This document shows, piece after piece, positions 1 through 11,016 of a stretch of DNA of 64,000 nt. Source of the stretch: Ciona savignyi (taxonomy: Eukaryota; Chordata; Ascidiacea; Phlebobranchia; Cionidae); NCBI GenBank assembly GCA_000149265.1, contig CH001296.1, positions 50,734 to 114,733 of the forward strand. Direction: 5' to 3'. Both the position numbers and the translations under genes were made by a program. The first letter of the stretch is position 1. Every line of letters starts with the position of its first letter. The notes under the pieces were generated by a model. The model saw only the letters and a program-made list of their open reading frames with translations, made no database searches and was not told the origin of the DNA.

Positions 1-654
1 TATATGTATGTATTTTCAAATTGTTGGTGGTAAACGCTGCAGCGAAAGAAACAAAAATAAAAATTGTATTGTATTTACTATTAAACTTCGGCCCATATAT
101 TACAGCACTATTTCATCACAGTTTGTAATTGCATTTCACATAGTGAAGGTACTATAGCAACCTGTTCATATTTTATTATTCTTGATTGAAGGGATAGCCA
201 ATAAATAAAGAAATATATTACAGTACATGTTATTTCACTTGGTAGCATTAGGTCCAAAATTCCACCTGAAAACTGGTCTTAACTAACGGATTGTAGATTT
301 GTGCAATACTGGTTAAATATCTTACCTTGAACTTTCACTATAGATTTTGCGACATCTATGTTCCATCTAATTTTTGTGAATGTAAAACGATGTAATAGAC
401 GACCTTATGTAAATTGTAGAATTTTTTAGGCAGACAGAGCAGACAGCTGATTTTCAATTGCTGTGCTCACTTGCACGTATTAACGCTTTTGTTTAATGAT
501 TATTAGTAAAAAAACTTGTATATCAATTTTCCCGATGCTATAATAATTCCACCAAATCGGCCAATGTTTATAAAGTCCTCTCAGACATAAGATCACCGAT
601 TGTCTATTGTTTGTTGGCATATTACAATACTTTACAAAGTAATATCGTCTATAA
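1..654. other. AT-rich non-coding stretch
   Basis: I see no exon, RNA gene or structured repeat here. It is probably intron or distal flank of the minus-strand NLR gene whose LRR exons lie to the right; further LRR exons may lie beyond the left edge. Confidence 0.4.
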
Positions 655-1455
655 CAGTGGTTCTTAAACTTTTTCAGTCGCGCCCCCCTTGAGATTTGTG
701 ATTCATGTTCACGCCTCACCTACTCAAAAATCAAATTTACGAAAAATAGAGCAATAATTTATTTGCCATTACCCTGCTTAGTGTGAAGGATGCAAGGGAT
801 CGCGAACCGTTTTTTAAAGTTCGCGAATTACAATATTTAACAAAATCGCGAAAATATAAATTACCGTTACTGATTTCGCGCACTTCTTATAATAAATGCT
901 CAACACGTTAATATAACATCGTTTGCCTTCAACATAACATTATTTATTTACCTTGGCTTTACTTTGCATTATTGAGGCATAATAAGCATTTCTATCAAGA
1001 TGCAACAATAGCCATTATGCGTTAATATACCACGATTCCTTTATTTATGATTGGCGGAGATGCGACACACCTCTTTATAATAAGGTTATATGGTGTTTTA
1101 ACAAGTAAGATTACTCGTTTCAAAGGCTTCGTTTCGTCGATATTCGTCCTATCCTACACGCATTAACTCACGACACGTTTATTGTAGTTTATCATTACTA
1201 CTTAATAACGGTACTGTTGCTTAATGAATTATCTTTCTGGCTTTAAAGATTAGTTTGAGAGGTTCTGAAACCGCATTCTAAGGCAATTTAACATAGCTAA
1301 AGCGCGAAAACGGTTTTCTCGTATCCCACGCATTTCGCGAATCGTTTCAAAATCGTTAATTCGAACCCTGCAATATATCACTGTCATGCTCGCGCCCCCC
1401 TTGAGAAGCTTCCACGCCCCCCAAGGGGGCGAGCCCCGAAGTTTAAGAACCCCTG
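655..1455. mobile_element. hAT-type non-autonomous element (MITE 1), 801 bp
   Basis: The ends are inverted repeats: CAGTGGTTCTTAAACTT on the left, and CAGGGGTTCTTAAACTT read inward from the right (one mismatch over 17 bases). A perfect 8-bp target duplication, GTCTATAA, lies at 647-654 and 1456-1463. CAG...CTG ends with an 8-bp duplication are the hAT signature. No transposase frame is present, so the element is non-autonomous. It lies in the 3' part or flank of the NLR gene. Confidence 0.93.
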
Positions 1456-2157
1456 GTCTATAATTAATCTAGTTTATTGAATACCTGTGTGATAAGGAAC
1501 TTTAATAACAATTTCCCGATTCTATGTGCATTAGAAGTCTAACGAATCGACCAAATAATTCGAATTCAAAATCACGTTTGGGATTAACTCATTATTTATC
1601 CATTCTGGAGTTCAAACACCTAAACAAATATTTGGCCATCCAAAATTAAATAGGATACCCTGTGTGATTTTAAATAGGTAACCAGCGACTCGAAAAATTC
1701 TGCTTACAATAACATAAAGTAAACATATAGTGTGAGTTCAAAATTGTTTAGGTTGACTTTTGGTGAAAATTTGTTGTTACTTCATATTTATCTGCCCTAG
1801 AATTGCAATATCAATCTTAAAGTCACCCTGAATAAACTCAGCGGATTATTGGGTTTTACAAAAACTAAAGAAAAATAATCAATCATATACACCACACTGC
1901 AATATCCTGCTAACCTGACAGTGCGGTCGGAGCAGTTTGAAAGTCCTAATGTAATGCCAATTGTGTGTTCCCATCAATGAATTATAAATATCATCCCACA
2001 ATTAAAATATAAATAATAGTGATGGCACAATTTGACATTGGACCGGAATGAATAATTTGCATTTTATCCCGTCACTACTTGTTACCAATCCACATATGTC
2101 TATCTCTATGAATATTGTTTCCATTCTGAACGATCGAAATGTACAAGAAAGACTTAC
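1456..2157. other. Non-coding, with a SINE fragment
   Basis: No exon seen. Positions about 1835-1935 hold a diverged plus-strand fragment of the window's main SINE (its 'cagcggatt...' and 'atatacaccacactgcaatat' segments), without a tRNA-like head or tail. Confidence 0.5.
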
Positions 2158-2310
2158 CGAGGAAAGATGTTTAACAGCTTCACGTAAGATGATGCGACTT
2201 TGTAAGGAAATCCTCTCCTCGTCAATTCGTAGACGGCTGACTTTATGCAAACAATCAGCCAAACTACTTGCTGCGTTCTCATCGAATTCAGATGGAATAT
2301 CTAAGACAAT
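2158..2310 (-). CDS. NLR gene, leucine-rich-repeat exon B
   Basis: A 153-bp open exon (51 codons, phase 0 at both ends). It follows a good acceptor (pyrimidine-rich tract then TTGCAG) and ends at a consensus donor, TCCTCG|GTAAGT. The peptide has spaced aliphatic residues typical of ribonuclease-inhibitor-type LRRs (LADCLHKVSRLRID, then ISLQSRIILREAVKHL). Phase and size match LRR exon A at 3486-3644 (53 codons, also phase 0/0), as expected for one-exon-per-repeat NLR LRR regions. It probably forms part of the ligand-sensing or autoinhibitory solenoid. The plus-strand open frame over the same bases has no splice support and is treated as a shadow. LRR identity rests on pattern alone. Confidence 0.6.
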
Positions 2311-3485
2311 CTGCAACAAGGATAAGGAGGTGATTCATATTAATGTAAGTTATCATACGTTGGTTATATGGAACAATATACCCGATATGACATGGTACTT
2401 GCAGTTTGACAAGATAACAAGAATGGTTTTGTAGTCAGTATATATAAATTACCAACAAATGGAGCAAAACATCATAATATTAATGCAAGAAATACCATGT
2501 TCATCACTTGAACAGTTACTTCGTCGCGATAAACACACATAAATTAAGTGGCGTATAATATTAAACAACCGAGAATGTAAAGGCAGCATTGTAATGATGA
2601 ATTATGCTACGCACCAGTATCACGTTTGACGCTTGGGATGTATCAAGCAAAGTTGCCAAAACTTAACTACGAAAATCGCAAAAATGTTATCGAATTTTCA
2701 AAAAAGCCAAATTAAAAATCTTATAACACTGTAGTGAACTACCACTGTAAAATGTGTTTTATTTCCATCATGTTAACGCTATTCGGTAAAAATATAACCT
2801 GGCATTTGTAGTAAAACAGTGTAACAAATAAACAATGTGTAATATACGTCATGAATTCGTAATTTTTCCACTGCATGTAAAACCTGGTTATAACACGAAC
2901 GTTCATGCTTATGTGCATGACCTTATTACTTTCCAATTTGGATATACTGATGATTATGATGAATTTCTAAATATTATTAAACGCAGTCCCATTACAGTTC
3001 TCAGGTTGGTTTATTACGTAACATCCTTTTAAAATAGTTTTCTCTTTTTACTCATTTATATGCATTATAATTGTATTTGAAAGAATATTTCAGAATATTC
3101 ATTTGTTGTACCACATACATTCCAATTGACAACAAATTTATTCCTATTTTATAAATATAATTTATTTATTTAATCGTGTAAATTGATGTCCTGTTCAAGG
3201 CCGTACATTAAATTCCAATGGAAAATAAAGAGTGTCAACAACGTATTTATCAAAACCACTTTTTTGTATATTCATGTTTGAATAAAAATGAAATATAACA
3301 CGAGCAGAATTTAGAATACCAGGTGCTCATGGTCGGATTACCTGAGCTATTGCAGCATGTTGTGCATGATAGAACTGCTGTAAAACAACACTGTAATAGC
3401 TGCGGTACAGTTGTGTAAATATACACATCTATAATAAATCAGTGATTGATGTGGAGCTACATAAAGTATGGTTCCCAATATTTAC
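2311..3485. other. Probable intron between LRR exons
   Basis: Mostly AT-rich, non-coding sequence. A plus-strand open frame (2835-3032) ends near a possible donor at about 3004 (CTCAG|GTTGGT), but I cannot identify the peptide or find a matching acceptor. A short minus-strand SINE fragment lies near 3328-3385. Confidence 0.35.
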
Positions 3486-3644
3486 CTTGTTCGGTCGATC
3501 ATTGATAGCTGTGCACAAATCCCGCATACAATCGTTCAGTTGTTCGCATTTCCATAATCGAAGTTCATCAATATGTTGAATATGAGGAACCAGGTATTCA
3601 GCTACATTTCCCAGCTTTGTTCTATTCAACACTAGCTTCTTGAT
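3486..3644 (-). CDS. NLR gene, leucine-rich-repeat exon A
   Basis: A 159-bp exon, 53 codons, phase 0/0, bounded by an acceptor (TTATTCTAG) and a donor (AACAAG|GTAAAT). The peptide reads as two RI-like LRRs, with IKKLVLN, IDELRLWKCEQL and MRDLCTAI segments in the usual LxxLxLxxC spacing. The NACHT exon ends in phase 0, so direct splicing to this exon keeps the frame. The intervening ~4 kb holds a hAT MITE, a long inverted repeat, a minisatellite and a SINE, so intron growth by insertion is plausible. Other LRR exons may have been missed. Confidence 0.68.
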
Positions 3645-4014
3645 CTAGAATAAGACTTTTTATTTCTCACCAAAGATTTTAATTGTTTTATCAATAATAT
3701 TATGAAAGATGTGTCCACCATACTGTTTATTCTACATCAGTGTTATTCATATGGTTTTGGTGAGCAAGAGCTCTAGTGATCGGAAAAATTGATTTTGCTA
3801 CGAAACCATATTTCTTGATGGGGATTTGTGGTGACTTATACTAAGCAGCAATTTCTAAGAAATCTATTGTTACATGGTTAGCCGATGGCATTGCTATTTT
3901 GAAATGATTTTTTTATTGATGTTAATCTTTAGCAAAAAAATTACTCTGTAAATACTAGTGCTACGGACAGGTGCATTAAGCTGCTCAAACCTTGGCTATA
4001 AGTATACCTTAAGC

Positions 4015-4281
4015 CAGGGATGTCCAACCTGCGGCGCGCACTGCAGCCCACCTACGATTTTTGTGCAGCCCGCTAGTCATTTTCACTCCAAGTAGTATTT
4101 TTAACTTTAATTCTTAGCCTAATTAAAATGTATCAGTCAGCTTTTAGGGACGTAGTAATATTAGGCTATAGTATGGAAGCAACAGGAATATAGGATTATA
4201 TATAACTATAAGAATCCGCCGCCTATTGAATTATTTCAAGTGACAATGCGGCCCACCACAATAAAAAATTGCACATCTCTG
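4015..4281. mobile_element. hAT-type MITE 2, 267 bp
   Basis: The left end CAGGGATGTCCAACCTGCGG and the right end read inward (CAGAGATGTGCAATTTTTTA) share a CAG(G/A)GATGT(C/G)CAA core. A perfect 8-bp duplication, CCTTAAGC, flanks it at 4007-4014 and 4282-4289. It has no coding capacity. The end sequence differs from MITE 1, so it belongs to a separate hAT family. It sits in an NLR intron. Confidence 0.9.
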
Positions 4282-4430
4282 CCTTAAGCTGTCTTTCCTG
4301 GTGATATGATCGGTAACAGAATTATTATAACAACATGTAACATGATACAGAAAAACAAAATTAAAATCAGTTTACCCAAGAAAATCCCCAAACATAGAAT
4401 ATGCATAGTCAACCATAAATACACTATTAT

Positions 4431-6316
4431 GAGAGTGTCAACCACGTGTTTAACCATCACTATTTGTAAAACACATGTTGTATGCCATATATTCATGGGT
4501 CCCTTACCAAAATTTGTATTTTATACACGGAGTATGTAGTTTGTTTCTGCAAGCATAAACGCATGGGTCCCATAGTTATCAAGCCAAAATTCTTTTTCAT
4601 TTCACCACAAATGTTTTAAATTAAAAATTCTTTTCAAGCGCTGTAATGAAATAAAGCTAAATTGCCAAAACAACCCGATTTAGTTTATCATGGTTTCAGG
4701 GAATTCCCCTACGTTTAGTAGATGAGTTTCTGTTTTTACATTATGTGGGTTGTTATGTAACAAATCTTAAAGTTTTAATCTGATTTGTTGACTCCTTGTT
4801 GGAGATGTCAGTGCGATATGGCATGCCTGTCACAATCATAAGGGAATTGCCCTATGTAATTTTTTTTCTTTCATTTAATTGGCACAAGGTGTCTAAAAGT
4901 CTAACATTTTATCAAAAATTAGAGCAGCCTTTAAAGCGCTATGCCACAAAAACCTAATTAATTAGAAAACAACGTTTTGATTTTTAACGTATCAGGGGAA
5001 TTTCCCTAGATTCATTACCCAAAATTTTGGTTTATGCATATCTAGACCATGTTCTCTTACAAATGTTAAATTTTCATTGTGATTTCATTACTCATTTTGG
5101 TAGATGTCGGGGCGACATGGCATGCTTGTCACAATCGTGATTTGAGAACAAAATCCTATTTTAGGGTGTTTCCCTATGTAATTTTTTATTAAGTGTTAAA
5201 TCAGTGACTATTGCACTTACATTCCACCATATCTGATTAAATTGGAGCAGCCGTTTAAGCGCTATGACCAAAAAGGGCTATTTTTTTAGAAAAAAATACC
5301 GTTTTGGTTTTTAACGTCCCAGAGGAATTCCCATTGATATATCACCCAAAATTTTGGTTTCTGCATATCAAGACAATGTTGTCTAACGAATGACAAAGTT
5401 TCATTGTAATTTTATTATTCCTTCTGGTAGATGTCGGGGCGATATGTCATAGTTGTCAAGCGTTTGACGAAATAATAAAATTACCTAGGGAAAATACCCC
5501 AAAAAACAGGATATGGTCTTAAATCATGATTGTGACAAGCATGTCATGTCGCCCCGACATCTACCGAAAGGAGTAATGAAATCGCAATGAAAATTGGACA
5601 TTTGTAAGGCAACATGTTCTAAATTTGCAGAAACCAAAAATTTAGGTAATGATTCTAGGGGAATTCCCCTCAGACGTTAAAAATCAAAAACGTTTTTTTT
5701 CTAATAAATTAGACTTTGTGGCCATAGCGCTTGAACGGCTGCTCTAATTTTAATAAAATTCCGTAAAAAGTTAAAACATTAGACATTCTGTGCCAATTAA
5801 ATAAAGAAAACATTTACTTGGGTTAATTTTCATTAAAACAAAGATATGTTCCTTAATTATGATTGTGGAAGTCATGCCATATAGAACTGACATCTTCAAC
5901 AAGAAATCGACAAATCAGATTAAAACTTTAAGAATTGTTACATAACATGACTCACTGATGTAAAAACAGAAACTTATCTACTAAACCCAGGAGAATTCCC
6001 TGAAACAATAAAAAACTAAATCGGGCCGTTTTGGAAATTTAGCTTCAATTCACTACAGCGCTTGAAAACAAGATATAATTTAAAACATTTGTGGTGAAAT
6101 GTTCTTAAATTTAGAACGTTTATTCTTTATTTAACTAAACATGAAAAATAAGTTTGGTCTGTTAACTTTGGGACACATGCGTTTATACTTGCAAAAACAA
6201 ACTACATACTCAGTGTCTAAAAGACAAATTGTGGTTATGGACCCTGTAGCATAAATATATGGCAGACAAAATGTGTTTTACAAATAGTGGTGGTTAAACA
6301 CGTGGTTGACACTCTC
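4431..6316. repeat. 1.9-kb long inverted repeat (foldback-like)
   Basis: Two arms of about 0.95 kb face each other around a centre near 5450-5525. Both outer ends read GAGAGTGTCAACCACGTG inward, and landmarks recur in inverted order: the GGGAATTCCCC palindromes, the 'agcgct' block, and the 'gacatctacc' block next to 'cgccccgaca'. By eye the arms are roughly 80-85% alike. The arms are the same family as the ~335-bp tandem units at 28.3-29.8 and 38.5-40.2 kb. There is no coding frame. The right end abuts a 26-bp minisatellite. I found no clear target duplication, so it could be a foldback element or two copies in head-to-head order. Confidence 0.8.
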
Positions 6317-6880
6317 TAGTTAATATAGTATTAGCTATTGTGTAATGAATATAATATTAACGATTGTGTAATGAACATAGTATTAACTGTTGTATAATTA
6401 ATATAGTATTAGCCATTGTGTAATTAATAGGTAGGATAGAATAGGTTATTCATCTTTATCCCCGTGAATGAATAAACCAAGGGTGTTAACACACGGGCAA
6501 TCGTCAGATCACCTCGCGCCCACCGTCGGGTTACCGGAGCTATTGTGTGTTGTATATGATAGAAACGTACCTTCAATTTGGTAGAAACCATTAATCCGCT
6601 GGGTTCAGGCAATGTCCATAAAGTGCCTTGCCTAAGGACACAACCGACTAGCTAGCGACCAGTTGCGCACCTGCATCCTTTCGATTGAAAGGCGACGCAC
6701 TTAACCGTTAGACCAACGGGCCGGACATTTAATATAGTATTAGCTATTGTGTAATGAATATAGTATTAGCTATTGTGTAATGAATATAGTGATAGCTATT
6801 GTGTAATGAATATAGTATTAACTATTGTGTAATTAATATAGTATTAGCTATTATGTAATAAATATAGTATTAGACTGTAA
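6317..6880. repeat. 26-bp minisatellite split by a SINE
   Basis: Tandem units close to 'tgaatatagtattagctat' + 'tgtgtaa' (26 bp) occupy about 6319-6430 and resume at about 6727-6880. There are roughly 4 units left and 6 right of the intervening SINE, which therefore inserted into an existing array. Confidence 0.8.
6430..6724 (-). mobile_element. tRNA-derived SINE, near full length
   Basis: Read on the minus strand, it begins with a tRNA-like head: CCGGCCCGTTGGTCTAACGG gives an A-box (TGGTCTAACGG), followed by a B-box-like stretch near 'ggatgcaggtgcgcaac'. A conserved body follows (GGTTGTGTCCTT, CAAGGCACTTTA, GAACCCAGCGGATTAATGG, GTAACCCGACGGTGGGCGCG), and it ends in a TATCC-rich tail. The same body recurs at 16118, 50703 and 62060. 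It is a Pol III-type non-autonomous retroposon lying in the NLR intron. Confidence 0.85.
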
Positions 6881-7667
6881 AGTTTTTTATTTCTATGTAG
6901 TGGGTTTAACTTCCTTGCCGCTCGTCGGTTTTACGTTATTGTCTTGTTTCGTTGATTACTTGATTACCTGATTTTATGTATATTTGGCTGTGACTTTTTG
7001 CTTTAAGCGAGAAGTTATGTAGTAGTTTTGTAGTTATACAGTTGTGTAGTTGCATTGTGGAGGTCAAGGATATAGACCGAGCAAGATTCAAATAAATTGG
7101 GCTGAAACGCTACATTATGTAATCAATATCATGTAGCTTCTCTGTTTTTTTTGTCGCCTAGTGTACTTTTTCATTTTAAGTTTTATTTATGTGTGACGTT
7201 ATGTTTTTTTAAACCCCTTGTTTAGTTGTCGCCTTTTATTTGGTTAACTATGTTTCTTATATATTTTCCTTGTTTCCCTGTGTTGACAAGTGCATGTTTT
7301 AATTGAGTTGAATATATAAGAGATGTTAATATTTTTCTTTGTTATGTTTATCAGTAGTGTTGTTAATGTAAAAGCCCCTATTCCTATTACTTGTATACGA
7401 TGTCTATGTAATATCCCGGATGTTAGCTTATCAAACGTGGTCTTTAATATTCTAATAATTGCCATAGCGAGCGTACGGTACTTATATTAACTGAAGTGTT
7501 CTAAATATCGTGAGCGTGAAACTATTAATAAGGCACACAACAGAAATAGATAGCGTGCAGTTAAAAATGGGTTTAAATATAGTTAGTGTAGAAACATTAT
7601 TGCCATGTTTTAGTTTAAAATGAGGTTTCTTTTAAACTTACTTTAACTAACCATATATGATACTTAC
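6881..7667. other. Non-coding, downstream of NACHT exon donor
   Basis: Intron-like AT-rich DNA. The only long frame (minus, 7244-7465) has no splice support and no recognisable LRR pattern. Confidence 0.4.
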
Positions 7668-9429
7668 CCTGGTATCCGTCGATCCCTGTAAACCACGAAA
7701 AAAAGTTTCAGTCGCTGCATGTTCATCAGCTTCCACCGTTAAGTTGTGAGGTGCTGAACAGAATTTGAAAGCAAACGCAAGATCACGTGCTTGGGCTGGG
7801 ATCTGAGGAACTTTCATTGTTATGTCAGTAGGTAGGCATTGTTCTACTTTTTTTATTATTTTATTATCATCAAGCTCATGCATCCAGCCGGACACTTTAC
7901 CAAGTAAAGTATTAAAATTGTTATTCTTCGGATCAATTTGTTGTCTTGAAATTATATCCAGAATCAATTTCTTTTTTTCCTTAAAATCTTTGATTTCTGA
8001 AGTTGGGAAGATGAGTTCCAGATCCGTTTTGCAATTCGAGTTGCAAATGCCGAACATGAATCTTACCACAACTTCCCACTGGAATTCTTCAAATATGAAG
8101 TCGTAACGTTGAAATTGATCATATGGCATGAAGAGCATCATGTAAACAGCAGTGAGAAATTCCTGCCACATGAGATGAGAAAAGTAACTTCGCTTATGTC
8201 CTTCTAATATTTTCATTCTCATGCCTGATGCGTTGTCAACATATGTGTGCATAAAGTTATTGGCCATTACTTGGTTGATGTTTACTTTATTGAAGTCCTT
8301 AATATTAAAAACCAGTTTTTGTTTTTTGAACCCTTTAAAAGCTAATTGGCTTAATTTAACCAGTTCCAAGCTGATTTGTTCTTCTGTCATGTCAGATTTC
8401 AGATGCTCAGAAGTCATGTAGTGAGTTAGTGCATAGATTAAGACTTGCGTCATTGAGTTTATCTCTTTGCCTGTAGATAGACAAATAAGAAGGCAAGCCA
8501 TGATCAGAATGCAGTTGACCGGAACATAACACAATGCAGAAAGATTAGGTCGCTCCCTTAGATATTTTTTTATTTCAGGATACCTTTCACCACAGATCTG
8601 TGATCCGAGATCATCTATGGCATTCTGATCCAGACCCAGCACTTCAAGAACAAAAGTTGGTCGACAATCAGGATGTATCTGATAGAACTGACCTGGTCTA
8701 GAAGTAACAAGTTTTATGGCATTGGGTAGGAGAGTACCATTAAACAAGTTCATGATAATGTCGACCGGTTTCTCCTTTCCGTTGATCGTGCAGCGGTGGG
8801 TCTTTTTGGAAAATTTGGTTGCAGCTTCATCTAATCCATCCATCACAATGACAACATTGTGATTATTCTGCAACATGTCGATCACTGCTTTGTTTTCCTT
8901 GTCCGAATGGGTAGTGAACATAGTCATGCCATTGTCAATGAGAAATTGAAGCGGTCTTACCTTTTTCTTAAAATTAACATTTTTCATTGAAATGTAAAAC
9001 AAATATTCGGTGTTTGGTGAAATTTTTTTATCCAGAATGGATTTAGTCACCTCTTGCTAAGGGTACTCTTTCCGATTCCAGTTAACCCTACCACTGAAAT
9101 GGTGTTTCCATGTTGCTTGATATACAGTTCTTTGGCTGCATCACTTTTGCATTGCTTTTCAGCTTCCATTGTAGCAGTTTCTTTAGCTTTAGTAAAAATT
9201 TGGTCGATGGAAAATCTTGATGCATTAGATTTATAGATTGTATCTAATCTCTTTCGTTCCATATGGTTCTGCCAGTCATGGCTTTCGTTCCAATCAGCAT
9301 CAGATCGTTGAATGACAGTAGATATTTGAAGTTGAACCCTCTCTATGGCCCGGTCAAGATGAATTGGCAGGACGGTTTCTCCAACAACTTCGTTTGCTCT
9401 AACACTCAACTTCTGCTTCAATTCTTCAG
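7668..9429 (-). CDS. NLR gene, NACHT-domain exon (one-base frameshift)
   Basis: This is the core exon of a NOD-like receptor, a cytosolic STAND ATPase of innate immunity. It starts after an acceptor (TATTTTCAG) and ends at ACCAGG|GTAAGT in phase 0. In order: a linker helix region; Walker A GLTGIGKST; Walker B VVIVMDGLDEA; sensor-1 KLVTSRPGQ; a winged-helix part (LCYVPVNCILIMACLL); and a late YFSHLMWQEFLTAVYMM, matching the NLR 'F.H..WQEFLAA' helical element. The reading frame breaks at about 9047-9055, directly after GKSTLSKR: the upstream frame meets TGA, and the downstream frame (7647-9050) continues the domain. One missing base explains this, so it is either a consensus error or a true null. 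The 5' phase (one base needed) fits the exon at 13456-13618. Confidence 0.9.
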
Positions 9430-11016
9430 CTGAAAATATTTACAAAAATACGATTTATTCTGATTTTATTTAAATCGTAATGAAACTCTGTTATTTGTTA
9501 GACAACATGGTAAAGATATGCATGCAGTAACTACATTTTGGGTAATAAACCGGGAAATTCCCCTGGTACGTTAAAATGCATAAAAGTATTCTATATAGAA
9601 ATTTCCCGGGGTCATGAAAAACTAAATTGGGCTATTTTGGAATTTAGTTTATTTCGCGAATGAGCTTGACAAGAATTTTGTCGTACGTTTGACAAAAACG
9701 TTGTGTTTTGTCTGTTTTTGTCGATTCACACCAATAAAACGTGTTTCGGTCCGACAATTTGCGTGGGTATAATAAAACACTTAAAGTTTATATAAAAAAA
9801 GGTGAAAACATCATAATTTTATAGGACACAAATTAACTTTGCTAATATCGCATTTTTGAAGTATGACAACCTAACTTTTTTTCTGAATTACTTACTTTTA
9901 TAGATCAGTGTTACAACCTTAACATCAAACACTCTTGACCTTAACATTTGTACACTAACTAAATGGCTGCCAAAAATCTACCAGCGGTGCCTTAGAATAT
10001 TTTGGTTGTTCTTATGCCAAGTTTTATACCAGAACCAACTTAAAAGTGTGGCATAGTAATTTAAAGTGTTGCCAATATTTTGCACTTTGACAACCAAAAA
10101 ACAATAACTCCGATAAATACATTGTAAGGTGAATGTATTGGTTTCATCTGTACAAAACAAACAATGACATTTGTTTTTGCTCACAGTTCATATCACCCAT
10201 ATAGACAGAACAATGAACATGATAAATAAATTTACTACAATGCACAAAATGGATACAGGAATGTAAATTAGTTAAATAGTGATACTAATCTAGTTTGAAA
10301 ACAAAATGTTTTTCGGCATGCTTGAAGTCTTTATGAAAGTTACTAGAACATTTTAAAAAGTGATGCATTGCCTAGGTTTTATATTTCTGGTTTCCTTTTT
10401 TTGTTATTTTGGGGCACTTTATTGTTCTGTAGCCTCTGGTATGTACTTTTCAGTTACCGGCAGTAATTTGCAGAAGTAAAATTGATATTCTACCAGACTG
10501 TTTTATTGCAAAATATTTCCATATCTGTATCTGTGTTGTCAGATGATAACCTTGAGTTACTGGAACTGGCCAAGTCATGCTGTAAACACAAATGTATACT
10601 GACTGGTGTTATTCAACATTAATATACATAATCCAACAAATTTTAATTACAATACCTGTAACCGAAAAACGGTCACATTCATAATTAACCAACTCCTAAT
10701 TAGAACAACCAATTAACAACTTAAGACAATTTAATAACTGAAAATTTGGCTTTGAAATGGTGGAAATGTAAGCGGGAAGGGGATAGGTTTTCTAATACTG
10801 AAGAAATGAGGTATGCAGCTGTAAAATAAATATAAGTTAGTAAGCCACCACTACTACAAATAAAACTGCAATAAAAATTAGGAAAAACAAACTTCTGCAC
10901 CGAAACCAACTATAACTGTCAACTGAACGAATGTAGAACTGAAGGATGAACTAACAAAACGGAAAGCGAGAAATTAAGGAATTTTGTTTTGTGATTTGTG
11001 GTGTTTAAACACTAAA
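9430..11016. other. NLR intron, with a fragment of the 335-bp repeat
   Basis: Positions about 9540-9680 carry a decayed piece of the ~335-bp repeat family (gggaaattcccctgg, then 'actaaattgggctattttgg'). The remainder to 11016 shows no exon. The last ~300 bases could be 3' UTR of the LINE ORF1 derivative at 11017-12392. Confidence 0.45.

Noticed and set aside
2048-2434. 128-codon plus-strand frame
   Set aside because: Overlaps the minus-strand LRR exon, which has consensus splice sites and an LRR-like pattern; the plus frame has neither.
7822-8421. Plus-strand frames across the NACHT exon
   Set aside because: Antisense shadows of the NACHT coding sequence.
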